This document shows, one piece after another, positions 24,277 to 34,844 of a DNA stretch of 64,000 nucleotides. This DNA is from Shinisaurus crocodilurus (Eukaryota; Chordata; Lepidosauria; Squamata; Shinisauridae), in NCBI GenBank assembly GCA_021292165.1, contig CM037880.1:23834051-23898050 (forward strand), written 5' to 3'. Positions within the stretch are counted from its first letter, which is position 1. The number at the start of each line of letters is the position of its first letter. The position numbers were made by a program, and so were the translations under genes. The notes beneath the pieces were generated by a model, which was given only the letters and a program-made list of their open reading frames with translations, was not told where the DNA came from and did no database searches.

Positions 24277-24944
24277 GCTACAAAGGCGGCTGCTGCTCCT
24301 GCTCCTGCTGAATGTGCCTGGAGACCATCTAGCTGTGAGTCCTGCAAGACCTGGTCCCTGCTTCATTACACCTGGCCAGGGAGAGTGGTGCCTGACTGAC
24401 TCCAGCTACAAAGGCTGCTGCTGCTCCTGCTGAAGGTGCCTGGAGACCATCTAGCTGTGAGTCCTGCAAGACCTGGTCCCTGCTTCCCTGGCTCATCACA
24501 CCTGGCCAGGGAGGGTTGGGCCTGACTGACTCCAGCTACAAAGGCTGCTGCTACTCCTGCTGAAGGTGCCTGGAAACCATCTAGCTGTGAGTCCTGCAAG
24601 ACCTGGTCCCTGCTTCATTACACCTGGCCAGGGAGAGTGGTGCCTGACTGACTCCAGCTACAAAGGCTGCTGCTACTCCTGCTCCTGCTGAAGGTGCCTG
24701 GAGACCATCTAGCTGTGAGTCCTGCAAGACCTGGTCCCTGCTTCATTACACCTGGCCAGGGAGAGTGGTGCCTGACTGACTCCAGCTACAAAGGCTGCTG
24801 CTGCTCCTGCTGAAGGTGCCTGGAGACCATCTAGCTGTGAGTCCTGCAAGACCTGGTCCCTGCTTCCCTGGCTCATCACACCTGGCCAGGGAGGGTGGGG
24901 CCTGACTGACTCCAGTCACAAAAGCTGCTGCTGCTCCTGCCTTT
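24277..24944. repeat. Minisatellite, six units of 122-130 bp
   Basis: The unit start gctacaaaggc recurs at 24277, 24405, 24535, 24657 and 24785, with a diverged start at 24915. Each full unit has a (gctgct)n/cctgct start, ctggagaccatctagctgtg, and an end cctgactgactcca. Two subtypes differ in the cttcattacacc or cttccctggctcatcacacc block, in the order A-B-A-A-B. The Ser/Gly-rich minus frame across it is not a gene. Confidence 0.93.
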
Positions 24945-25222
24945 TTTTGTTTGTTGGTTGGTTGGTATCTGTAATTATTTCTGTTGTATTTTTTTTGAAT
25001 ATTTAGTGTTTTTTAATATTTTTTAACTTGTATTGCTGTTCTTATATTCTGTAGATTATTTTTTTTTAATACTATATTCAGTGTTCCTTGATGTTTTGTG
25101 TTCATGTCTTTTAGATTCTGAGCCTGGGGGCAGGGACTGTCTTATTATTAATTTGTGTAAGCCGCTCTGAGAGCCTTTTCTGGCTGAAGAGCGGGGTATA
25201 AATGAAATAAATAAATAAGTAA
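24945..25222 (+). repeat. Retroposon 3' region attached to the minisatellite
   Basis: T-rich sequence, then gattctgagcctgggggcag, gtaagccgctctgagagcct and gaagagcggggtataaatg, with a final (AAAT)n. The same terminal module occurs alone at 47935-48009, so it is a mobile 3' end. Confidence 0.65.
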
Positions 25223-26512
25223 AGTCCCTTCCCAAAATGAACATATACTGAGGACATAAAATGTTTGCAAGAAACAATAGAGAGAATTTACCCAAATAGA
25301 TAATGATACTCACCAAATAAATTATGGTTTGGTTGGGTGATCTGGTCGTATAGTTCATAGCAACTAGTGAAAGTTTATGTGCATGCCCCCACAAAGCAAT
25401 TGGCTTTGGCTATCTGGTCTGCTGAATGCTGACCACACATTCTCAGAATTGTATAGATTCTCATTTTACATTCCAAGCTAGAGAAGATGTTTTTTTTTAA
25501 AAAAGAAATGCCACTCCATTTGTAATGAAGCCTAGCATTAAAAACAGGCAGGTTTTATGTCCTGAACCAAGTAATTTTGAACTCTAGTGATATCAATAGC
25601 ATAAACTTATGTAAAAGAAAGGAAGCAAACATCTAATCAGGGACAGTCACTGGCATAATTCAGAATAACATGTGGACTGTACCATTACGGCATGGAAATG
25701 CCGTAAATTCAGCAGTGTGGACATATCCCTATAGTAAATGGGTTGTTGATGGCAGGCTAAGTATGCTGTGATCCTAACTTACTTGGAGTTGAGATGCTGG
25801 CAAAGTACTTCCAAATCAGGGGTGGATGGATCCAATGGTATCATCCTGCTAGCGTAAAGCATCTACCACTTGCAGAAACCCTGGTTTCATCCTTGTGCAA
25901 GTGTCAAATCCAATACTTTGATTTCACTCATGCAAGACATTGCACAAGGCATTCCACACAAGCTGCTTCACAAGGCATTTCACATGGCATTGCACAAGGT
26001 ATTTCACGACTCCTTACAACTTCGTCAGGCCAGGCTATGTGTTGCTGTGCTGGTTCTGCTCGTGGTTGTGCAGCCACTAGCGGAACAATGCCTACTCTCA
26101 TAATTTTTCATTGGATATAACTCTGGGCTTGGATAAGTGATGTCCACCAATTTGGATGTGCTTATAAAATGCAAAAATTCAAGGGCTCGTAAAAGCCTGT
26201 CCCAAATGAGAGGTGAGCTTTCAAAGCCACTACATTATTCTATGGTGCAGATGAAAATCCAAACCAGCAAAGAATTCCTGTCTTCTCCTCTGCCCATCTC
26301 CATCAGCCCTTACCAACCATAAAGTTATTTCCCATTAGTCCACCAGCTCCCAAACCAGCTCCCAAACCAACTTCCCCTCTCCCCTTTACTTACCTGTCAA
26401 GTGGCAGTGATAGTGAGAGCATGAGCACAGATGGCAAACAGGGTGGAAGGAGGAAAAGAGGGAGGGGTTTTTCCTTCCTTCTTCCCCATCACCTTGATGC
26501 ACTGCATGGCAG

Positions 26513-26612
26513 CATTTTTATTTAGTTGCTTATTTATTACATTTCTATACCTCCCAATAGCCAAAGCTCTCTGTGTGGTTCACAAAAATTAAAACCCTAA
26601 AATACAGCATGA
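26513..26612 (-). repeat. Retroposon 3' tail
   Basis: Minus-strand tail containing agctttggctattgggaggt and an aataaataa end. Reverse-orientation relative of 19229-19271. Confidence 0.5.
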
Positions 26613-26856
26613 AATAAAGCATGTCAGGGTGCACAGCCTAGGGCACCATGGGAGAGGTTATTTTGAGGATTACTGCAATAGTAGGGGGGGCAGGTGTTTG
26701 AGAAGTACAAGCCAAATCCTCCCTGGGAGTTCAAAACTAGTTTTGGATAACCTGGCCAGAAATGTTGTAGCTCCTATTTTCACTCTTGTGCTCAGGTAAA
26801 CTTCCAATAGCAATAAGGCAGGGGGAATAACTCTTTGGTAGTGGGCGCATACCTTG

Positions 26857-27255
26857 CATAAGAACACAAGAAGAGCTGTGCAGGATCAGGCCAAGGTCCA
26901 CCTAGTCCAGCATTCTGTTCACACAGTGGCCAACCAGCAGCCCACAGGAAACCCACAAGCAGGACATGAATGCAACAGCACTGTCCCGCCCATGTTCCCC
27001 AGCAACTGGTGTACACAGGCATACCGCCTCTGCTATTGGAGGTAACATATAGCCATCAGGACTACTGATAGCAATTGATAGACTTCTCCTCCATGAATTT
27101 GTCCAATCTCCTTTTAAAGCCATCCAAATTAGTGGCCAGCACCACATCCTGTGATAGTTAATTCCATAGTTTAACTATGCGCTGTGTAAAGTACTTCATT
27201 TCATCTGTCATGAATCTCCCACCAATCAGCTTCATGGGATGAAGGTTTCATGAGT
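26857..27255 (-). mobile_element. L2/CR1-type LINE 3' end
   Basis: On the minus strand it reads through ggatttggaaaag-like remnants, catggaggagaagtctatca, tagccatggctata-like text and ccagttgctggggaaca, ending in ggaccttggcctgatcctgc and cttgtgttctta. Matches the 3' segments at 9265-9370 (+) and 50692-50890 (-). No reverse transcriptase is left. Confidence 0.68.
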
Positions 27256-28221
27256 TGAAATGGTTCTGGGTTCTATGCCCAGCATCTGTGCTTAGAAGGT
27301 TTTGGAGCAACAGGGTTAGGAAAAGTCCCACTCTAAGGCCTTGGAGAACCACCTCAAGCCCGATCAGGCAATTCTAAGATAGATGGACTAACAGTGTAAC
27401 TTGGTATGAGGTAGGTTCATATTTTCAATCAATGTTGTTCGGATGTCTTCACTTTTCAGCTGGAGTTGATTATATGAATTCTTTAACATGCTCATGCAGA
27501 TGAAAGAAAACTCAGTAGGATATAAAGATTTCAATTAACATTATTGTATAAATATAAATATAGATTAACCCATTCACTTAGAACTTCCTAGTTCTAATAG
27601 AAAACATAAAGCAAGGTTCTTTTTTTGGTAACAGATCTATCTTTATCTTTTTATTTCAAGTGATGTGATATAAAAAGGATGCATGCTTATATAGTGATCA
27701 AGAAAGCAGAGTAGTAAGGAGCATTAAATATTTAAGACTTCATTTATTATTCTAGGGACCTATGTTTGGAGAGTTGCATTCAGAAATTAAAGTATTATAC
27801 AGAAATTAAAGCCAAAAAGACATTTTAGAATTCAGACAAGAACTTCACCATTTGAAAAGAACTCTGTGTATTATGTATTGATAACAATGCTGCTATAGAC
27901 AAAGGAATGCAATTTAATAATACAGAATTGTACTCATGAGATTTCCTTTTTCTTGTTAATTGGTTACTTTAGCTGACATTGTCTGTAAGCATAATGGGCG
28001 CCATTCTTCCTAATAGATCCATGTTGCCAGATGATGTCTACAGACATGATGTAGTCCATTTTAATTATTTCATTTTGCTTACATCTCTCGGCATAATGCA
28101 GCTTCCAAACAGGCTGGCATTTTTCTTCATTATGTATGCTGCATGGCTATGGTTCCTAAATTAATTAGCTCTCTTTTATTTCCTGGAAGTTAAAACTTTC
28201 TTTCTTCAATTTATCTACCAG

Positions 28222-28403
28222 GTACGATTATGTTGAAGTGATTGATGGAGACAACGCAAGTGGGCGAGCATGGGGAAAGTTTTGCGGCAAGATTGCCCCC
28301 CCTCCTGTGATATCTACAGGACCATACCTCTTAATCAAGTTTGTCTCTGATTATGAAACTCATGGAGCAGGCTTTTCCATTCGCTACGAAATTTTCAAAA
28401 GAG
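28222..28403 (+). CDS. NRP1: Neuropilin-1 internal exon, C-terminal half of CUB domain a1
   Basis: The exon supplies the last base of a split codon, 60 full codons and the first base of a Gly codon. The peptide runs from YDYVEVIDGDNASG through GKFCGKIAPPPVI to FVSDYETHGAGFSIRYEIFKR. YDYVEV-DG and the Cys in KFCGK are CUB hallmarks, and that Cys is one half of the second a1 disulfide. The wording matches NRP1 much more closely than NRP2, which has YDFIEI and KHCGNIAPP here. The acceptor is a pyrimidine-rich run ending ctaccag, and the donor is AGAG/gtgagc. The exon enters in phase 2 and leaves in phase 1. Neuropilin-1 is a type I membrane co-receptor for class 3 semaphorins and VEGF-A165, and its a1a2 domains engage the semaphorin sema domain. 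Oddity: DNASG creates an N-x-S sequon that I do not recall in mammalian NRP1. Confidence 0.96.
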
Positions 28404-28504
28404 GTGAGCAAAACTGCTTATGGTTGTTCTGCCATGCTAATTTTAATATAAGATACTAACAGTTATGATCTGAAGAAGCCTAATATTTGGGAAGGGAGAA
28501 TTAC

Positions 28505-28748
28505 GCCAGTGTGGCGTAGTGGTGAGACTGTTGGACTGGGACTCTGGAGATCTGGGTTCTAGTCCCCGCTCAGCCATGAAACTCACTGGGTGACTTTGGG
28601 CCAGTCACTGACTCTCAGCCTAACCTACCTCACAGGGTTGTTGTGAGGATAAAATGGAGAGGAGGAGGAGGACTTATGTAAGCCACCTTGGGTTCCTTTC
28701 AGGAAAAAAGGTGGGGTATAAATATAATAAATAAATAAATAAATAAAT
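28505..28748 (+). repeat. MIR/CORE-type tRNA SINE, near full length
   Basis: gccagtgtggcgtagtggtg head, ggttctagtccccgc B box region, core aaactcactgggtgactttg and cctacctcacagggttgttg, a 3' segment caccttgggttcctt then ggtggggtataaata, and an (AAAT)n tail. It sits about 100 bp downstream of an NRP1 exon. Confidence 0.88.
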
Positions 28749-28766
28749 CCACACTTTATAACAGAT

Positions 28767-29225
28767 TAGTGGCTAGAGTGTTGGGTTTATGGAAAACCTG
28801 GGTTCAGTGGAGCTCAGTGAGCAACCCTAGGCAAGTCACTGACTGGGTTCAGCCAATACAATAACCCACACTCAAGGGTTGAGTATGGGTCAAGTGTGGT
28901 GTGGGTTGTTGTTGAAACATGGGTTATCATGTTGTCTGAACCCAGCTATGCTAACAAACCATCGTTTGTTAGCCACGAACAACCCAACAACAGACCAAGG
29001 TTCACATGGTTCACAACCCAGCAACAAACCATAGGTTCTCTTCATGGGTTGTTCGTGGTTAACAAACCATGATTTGTTAGCACAGCTAGGTTCAGACAAC
29101 ATGATAATCCATGTTTCAACAACAGCCCATAGTTCAACAACAACCCACACTCAACCCTTGAGTGTGGGTTATTGTGTTGGCTGAACCCAGCCACTGTCTT
29201 TCAGCCTATCTTGAGTAAAGCAGAA
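28767..29225 (+). repeat. Decayed CORE SINE split by a fold-back MITE
   Basis: The left part ends caaccctaggcaagtcactg and the right part resumes cactgtctttcagcctatct. These join into the usual caagtcactgtctctcagcc-like core once the 350-bp insert is removed. Confidence 0.65.
28842..29191. mobile_element. Fold-back MITE (350 bp) with arms of about 146 bp
   Basis: Ends ctgggttcagccaa and ttggctgaacccag are exact inverted repeats. The arms stay paired inward to about 28988 and 29042 around a roughly 50-nt loop. CACTG at 28837-28841 and 29192-29196 is a candidate 5-bp target duplication, and the interrupted SINE supports these boundaries. Superfamily undetermined; no coding capacity. Confidence 0.85.
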
Positions 29226-29287
29226 TAAAGATTCACCTACTCTACCATTCTGTTTCCAACTGGCAAGTCACATTCTGGAAAGTTTGC

Positions 29288-29331
29288 AAGAAGAAGAAGA
29301 AGATGATGATGATGATTATGATGATGATGAA
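29288..29331. repeat. (AAG)n(ATG)n microsatellite
   Basis: Four AAG units then about twelve GAT-type units with one interruption. Confidence 0.92.
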
Positions 29332-29439
29332 CATCATCCTCTATTGGTTGCTATTAGCAGGTGGTATTTGGAGGTATACTGCCTTGTCATGAACCTAGAG
29401 GTGAATAACTATTGATAGACATACCTATTTAGATACAGG

Positions 29440-29610
29440 CCTGTGGCTTACGCTGGCTCAGCTTGTCTGAGCGTGGAAAGCTAAGCAGGATCAGGCCTGG
29501 TTATTACTTGGATGGGAGACCCCTCCTCTAGTTTCCTGCGTTGAGCAGGGGGTTGGACTCAATAGCCTTGTAGGCTCCTTCCAACTCTATGATCTATGAA
29601 ATCTATGAAA
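29440..29610 (+). repeat. 5S rRNA-derived SINE with CR1-like 3' tail
   Basis: The 5S-like part (gaaagctaagcaggatcagg, ctggttattacttggatggg, agacc) passes into ctagtttcctgcgttgagca, gggggttggactcaatagcc and tccaactctatgatctatga. Same architecture as 6768-6926 in the opposite orientation. The two copies share the junction, so this is a family and not a chance fusion. Confidence 0.78.
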
Positions 29611-29639
29611 CCTAGCAGTCCCCTATATACAGCCAGCTG

Positions 29640-29945
29640 ACCCCTGAGATCTTTTGAGGTGGCCTTACTGGGCATTCTGCCAGGCATTCTAATAGCATAT
29701 AACGGGACCTTCTCAGTAGTGGCACCCACCCTCTGAAACACTGTCCCACATGTGGTTCAAGAGGCAGAAACTGTGGTACATTTCAAATGCCTCTTGAATA
29801 CATACTTGTTCACATAGGCTTTCTCTGACCTGTAATGGATTATGTCACTGCCGCTGTTTTATTGACATTATTGCTGCAAAGTTTTTTAATTGTTTATTAT
29901 TTTATATTGTATTATATATTAAGCGGTATAGAAGACCTACGGTAT
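29640..29945 (+). repeat. LINE ORF2 C-terminal relic with 3' untranslated region
   Basis: The frame resembling FSVVAPTL-NTVPHVV then FKCLLNTYLF matches the terminal motif at 1085 and 1870. It is followed by a T-rich 3' end with ttattgtattatatattaag and cggtatagaa. Confidence 0.45.
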
Positions 29946-31519
29946 ACACAAACAAACAAACATATTATGTACACATGTGTCCGGGTTGCAATTGCCAGGC
30001 TTGTTCTGAGAATCATAAAATGGGATAATACCATGCACAAACAGTGATAAAGAAACGCAAGATACAGAACATTCTTGTCTAATCAAGAAACAAAAGTTTC
30101 TTGTAGTAGAAAAGTTAGGCATATCCTTCACTTTAGGGACACAGCTAGTCCTGTTGGTTTTGTGATTTATTGTTTTAAATGTAAGTATTCAGCTCAATCC
30201 TTGCTGGACTGGTACTGGCAAAATTAATTCCTTTAATGCTGATGGCAAGACATGCTTAATAATCGATATGGGTTTCTTGTTGTTCTTTTTTTTTAAAAAG
30301 AAAATCTTTACTTAGAATTTTTTTACTGTTGATTTTCTTTTGTGGCACTGTCTACTTGCTGAATGATTTATAACACTGCCATTTTTATTGATGTGGTAAC
30401 CTTTGCAGTCCGGGACTCATTGTGTCTACTCTGGATTCCCACAGAAAATGATGGGAACAGATGACAAGGAGGATCATCAGAGTAGCTTTAAGCATTTCTG
30501 CTTAAGAAGCAGAAGAAGAGCAATAGTTAATATAGGCTTTAAGCATCACCTCATGCTGAAGGGGCGGGCAGGAAGTTTTTCTGCTAATTGAAGGACTGGC
30601 AAATGGTCCCCCTACCCTGTGGTCAAATCCTTTGTTGAGTAACTTGCCACTGAGTAGTAGTGAGTGAGATCACCTTTTGGCACAAGCCTTAGCTTAGTTG
30701 GATGCATCCTGATGAAGCACATATTCAGAAGCCAGGAGGGTTCTCTAACCAAAACTAGATAATAATGGATAAAGTGAACTGCAGGGTGTTAACTTTTATA
30801 GGAGCAAAGGTTTTCCTTCTACAACCAAAGGATTTATCTTCTTAGGGGCTGCAATTTTTCTGCCTTGCCAATTACACAATGTACTTTTAAGGCTAGTATG
30901 CAATGAGGAAACTGCTGAAAGAGCTTCAATCTGGACGAGCTATTTGCAAAAGTTAGCATTTTCAATGGGGCCCCTTCTCCTTGATATTTCACTGGCAACT
31001 CAGCAGTTTCCCGCATTTATTTCCTCATATGATCCCTTAAATCTCTTTCTGAAAGGCATTAGTTACATTAAGGCAACATTATAAATGAGAATTTGCACAC
31101 ACAAAAGTCAAAATATTCAAAGTTATAGGTCCCAAAGTAATTCTAACTCAGGTTTATGCCATAGTATATCAAAGTGGAAATGATACCGCTATGTACAGGG
31201 ATGGAAAAGATTACATATACATGTGTGGTCTAAGAGTTACAGTTGCTATGAAACACAGAGATCATATTTCCTTTCCTTCTGAACATTTTAATGCATCCTA
31301 ATTAACATTGAATTACTACATTTATTGGATGCAAAATCTGTATCTAGTGTTCACACATTACATTGTTATAGAAATGGATATGAGGTGAACATGACTGTTT
31401 GGCTCATGAAAGCAAGCCTAGAAAACAATATAACTAAAACACTCCATTAAGCTTGTTTAGGTTACAAAGTTTAGCAACGCAATCCTATGCATGTCTACTC
31501 AGAACAGAAGTAAGTTCCA

Positions 31520-32784
31520 CAGGACCAGTGCAAGGCAGTTTGGTGCCCTAGGCAAGATCAGATATTTAGCGCCCCCCCCTTCCCACTTGAACCCTCCCTC
31601 CCTCCAGCCCTATGTCCATTATAAAATAAATTTCCCTCCCTAGGAACTGCCGAGCCCCATAGAAAAACTTTGTAGACTTTGAAACTTTTCCTTCGTATGT
31701 TCACCCGGAAAGCAAAGAGGCAACATCAGCCCAGCTATGCCAGGAACTCCCAAGGGCCTTCTCCTACTCCATATATATGTAAAAGCCTGTCTCCTCCTGC
31801 GGGCAGCACAAGGGATATGAAAAAAGGATGTGAGAGAGGTGTGGTGGTGCTACCTGTGAGGAATAGAGACAAAAGGGCATCTTGCAGTCTGTCCTATCTC
31901 GCAGGGTGGAGGTGCAGAGACACCGGTTTGACTCATACATCTTCTGGGTTGCGGGGGGGGGGGGATGCATGTAGTAGAAACATAGCAAAGAGAGAGCCTG
32001 AGACAGAAAAAAGCCCCATGGGGCTTTTTTCTGCCTCAACGGGCATAGGATTGCACATGGCTGGCTGGGGAATGCTGGGAGTTGTAGGACTCCCTCCCCC
32101 CACAAACATGCGTAGGAGGATTGCATCCTAAAAGCATTTAAAACCAAAACACAGAAACAGCATGGTAAATAATTAAAACATTGGAGCCCCAGCTAGTTTA
32201 AAATACCTTTCCCTCCCTCCCTGGTTGCTGTAAATAACTGCTTTCAGGGGAGGTTGAGCTGAGGAACGTGAGGCGCGTGTGGTGTTTGCAGGTGCATCCC
32301 CCACCCCAGGAGGTGTTTGCAGGCGCATCCTTCCCGCAAAAATACAGCATGGTAAATAATTAAAACATTGGAGTCTGAGCTAGCTGAAAATACCTTTCCC
32401 TCCCTCCCTGGTTGCTGGAAATACCAGGAAAGTAACTGCTTTCAGGGGACGTTGAGCTGAGGAACCTGAGGCGCGTGCCAGAGGGAGGGAAGGCGAAGGA
32501 GGTGTTTGTAGGTGCATCCTTCCCTTCGCCCACCAGCCTCCCATCATTGGCCCCTGCCCGTGTCCGCCTCCTCCAGCCTGTCACCTTCTCTGCCTCTTTT
32601 GATGCTGGTTGTGAGGAGGAGCCTGCCTGAAGCTTCAGCGGCGCCAGCTTGGAGACGGAGCCCTGAGGTGGAGGGAGGGAGGGGTGCGCTTCTTTCACCT
32701 CCTCTTCCCCGCGTTTCTGGTGCCCCCATTTAACCTGGCGCTCTAGGCAGTAGTCTAGTTGGCCTAATGGTAGCGCCGGCCCTG
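31520..32784. mobile_element. Non-autonomous hAT element (1,265 bp) with 8-bp target duplication
   Basis: AAGTTCCA at 31512-31519 and 32785-32792 flanks the element. Its ends are caggaccagtgc and, inverted, cagggccggcgc (9 of 12). The interior has no intact transposase. It contains a 40-bp palindrome (31999-32038) and a roughly 185-bp tandem duplication (32160 and 32348). Frames of 127-150 residues inside it differ between strands and show no family. The end is GC-rich and CpG-containing, unlike the surroundings. Confidence 0.82.
32160..32525. repeat. Tandem duplication inside the hAT
   Basis: catggtaaataattaaaaca, cctttccctccctccctggt, aactgctttcagggga and gttgagctgaggaac recur in the same order at 32163 and 32348. 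The units differ by small indels and by a ccaggaaagt insertion in the second. Confidence 0.85.
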
Positions 32785-32874
32785 AAGTTCCATTGAGTTC
32801 AGTGATGCTTACTCCCAGGTAAGTGGGTACAGGATGGCAGCCAAAGAAAACTTGGTGATGGATATCCCATATAG

Positions 32875-33010
32875 CAGCCTTCCCAGCCTGGTACCCTTCA
32901 GATGTTTTTGGCTACATCTCCCAGCATTCCTGATCATTGGTCATGCTGGCTGGGGCTGATGGGAGTTGAAGTCAAAAAAAATCTGGAGGGCACCAGGCTG
33001 GGAAAAGCTG
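32875..33010. mobile_element. hAT-type palindromic MITE (136 bp)
   Basis: Flanked by CCATATAG at 32867-32874 and 33011-33018. The ends are cagccttcccagcctggt and, inverted, cagcttttcccagcctggt. The 8-bp duplication places the CAACCTGG palindrome family in the hAT superfamily. Confidence 0.85.
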
Positions 33011-33083
33011 CCATATAGCATGGATGGCCAACCTATGGCACAGGTGGTACAAGAAGAGAGGGCTTTAGCAAGAGCAGAAAGCC

Positions 33084-33309
33084 CAGTGAGAGTGTTGGAC
33101 TGGGACTCAGGAGATCTGGGTTCTAGTCCCCGCTCGGCATGAAACTCACTGGGTGACTTTGGGCCAGTCACTGACTCTCAGCCTAACCTACCTCACAGGG
33201 TTGTTGTGAGGATAAAATGGAGAGGAGGAGGAGGATTATATGTAAGCCGCCTTGGGTTCCTTGCAGGAAAAAAGGCGGGGTATAAATATAATAAATAAAT
33301 AAATAAATA
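33084..33309 (+). repeat. MIR/CORE-type tRNA SINE, 5' truncated
   Basis: Starts within the tRNA head (agagtgttggactgggactc) and continues through the full core to ggcggggtataaatata and (AAAT)n. Very similar to 28505-28748, so it comes from a younger subfamily. Confidence 0.87.
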
Positions 33310-33531
33310 TGGCATGAATGCATGAATTTGTGCTCAAACTCCTGCCTGCCTCTCCTGCACTGCACTGCTGCCTCCACCATGGCTTACTAAACTAGAGGCA
33401 AAACCTCCCCACAGCACAGGGACTGCATATTATTGATAAACCACACTAGAGTGGTACTTTCTCGGAATTGTTTGGCTTGTGGCACACTTGCCACACAGAA
33501 ATTGACTGCAAGTGCCTGCAAGGCACCAGGG

Positions 33532-34021
33532 TGTGATGATTCTAGTTCCAGTTAAAGGGGAAATCAAATACCTACTGAGGTTTGTACAGTATATAGTATG
33601 CCTGGGGTGTATGATTGATAGCTAGCGTGAATGGAATGTTCAGATGCAACTTGCATGTGATTGGCTGGGGAAGGAGTGACTGGATTTTAAAAGAGAGAGA
33701 GAGTTAGTTAGGGAGTTAGAGACAGGGGGTCAGTTCAGGGACTTAGAGAGAGCAAGAGTTGGACTTGGAAGAAGGGATGTAGAGAGATAGGCAGGTTTGA
33801 GAAATTAGTCTGTTAGAAGTGTGAAAAGTGCTATATCTAGATAAATATTTAATTTCCTGTATTTGCTTGAAACCCATATTTGACCCCTTAATTCCTTATG
33901 TTCCCTGACCTTGATTTCCTACCTGTATTCCCAAAATAAATCTTGTTCTTTTTGTGAGAAAACAGCCTGTTTTCCATTTATAATTATACATAAGGCTTTG
34001 GTTAACCCCACGTGCCTTGCA
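33532..34021 (+). mobile_element. Candidate solo LTR (490 bp)
   Basis: Begins TGTGATGATTCTAG and ends GTGCCTTGCA, with AGGG at 33528-33531 and 34022-34025 as a possible 4-bp target duplication. Inside are an A/T-rich TATA-like ttttaaaag near 33685, a purine-rich gagttag region and an AATAAA signal near 33937. That is the order U3, R, U5 on the + strand. Alternative: the LTR extends further, since gtttggtggcagc just downstream could be a primer-binding-site-like sequence. No internal viral gene is visible. Confidence 0.55.
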
Positions 34022-34844
34022 AGGGCTACTGAGGGGTTTGGTGGCAGCATACCTGAAGGGAAAACCCCACAACAGGTGGGCTAAAATAGTGGGAAAGAAC
34101 AGCCTCTATTGTTTGCCAGGCTGGGTGGCACAAAAGCCCCAGCGGTGGTAGGTAGCCATCCGAATAGCAGTGTGGTGATAGGCACTGACTATCTGGGAGG
34201 TGCGCCTGGGTGACAGGGAAGATCCTGAGGAGAGACAGGTGTCCCCAGTCACTAGGTGAGGTGGTAACACCCCACCTGAGTATAGGGAGTGGGGTGGTTG
34301 TCACACAGGGAACCTGAACAGGAAATTCTGGCAGCAGGGCCCATGTGCCTTGTTCTCTATCACCAGAGCATTTCACGAGAGTGGAACCTATTTGCCCAAT
34401 CCTTGCTGCTCTGCAATGCTAACCAAATAGCGGCCAGAAAGGTATATATACTACAGGTCTGGTGATCTGGAGAGCTGGTAGTGGCCTGGCTGGCCTTGTA
34501 GAACTGCTGCCTCAGGCTTGGTTTTTCAGCTTGAGCAACTTATGCTAAGGACTGCAGTGCCATGCAAAACTGCCTGCCTGCACTAGATTATGCCCCTTGC
34601 CCCAGGTCCTTTAGAATTACAGTTGCTGTCCTTAGGATTTGATATTGTCTACCATGAACTGCACTACCTGCTTCTGGCCCCTTTGATTGCCATCTCTGGA
34701 AAGATACCCATGCCTTCCCTGGACTATGTTATTCACCTCAGGACCCTCCAATTGACTGCTTGCAAGTCTGATCTCTACTTTGGCCCTGACAATGCCATGA
34801 TGCAGTACTGTTCTTTGCTAGGCTTTTGTGGTTCCCTCATTAAT

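Larger units (their letters stand above)
1..28221 (+). other. NRP1: NRP1 intron, 3' portion
   Basis: This runs from the window start to the acceptor at 28220-28221, so the donor and upstream exons are outside. I see no exon-like ORF with splice signals in it. Repeats are listed separately. Stretches where I recognise nothing beyond single-copy-looking AT-rich sequence include 1-650, 2612-4000, 5320-6540, 8280-9000, 9375-10050, 11290-11600, 11840-12440, 12800-13560, 15870-17310, 17430-18880, 21000-23400, 23530-24270, 25230-26510 and 27260-28221. Confidence 0.9.
31481..32842. repeat. Short palindromic MITE split by a hAT
   Basis: The left half ends ctcagaacagaagtaagttcca at 31519. The right half resumes ttgagttcagtgatgcttac and ends tacaggatggcagcc. 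Rejoined, it gives the 90-bp palindrome seen intact at 10051-10143. Confidence 0.75.

Noticed and set aside
24277..24944. CRISPR-like array
   Set aside because: Units are 122-130 bp with no short constant repeat plus unique spacers. It is a minisatellite in a vertebrate intron.
28890..29150. Trp-rich 86-residue frame
   Set aside because: Lies wholly inside a fold-back MITE, and the residue pattern is produced by inverted repeats.
31679..32147. Overlapping 150- and 127-residue frames on both strands
   Set aside because: Both lie inside a non-autonomous hAT and match no domain I know.
33528..34340. Full-length endogenous retrovirus
   Set aside because: Only LTR-like features are visible, with no gag, pro, pol or env frames and no second LTR in the same orientation.
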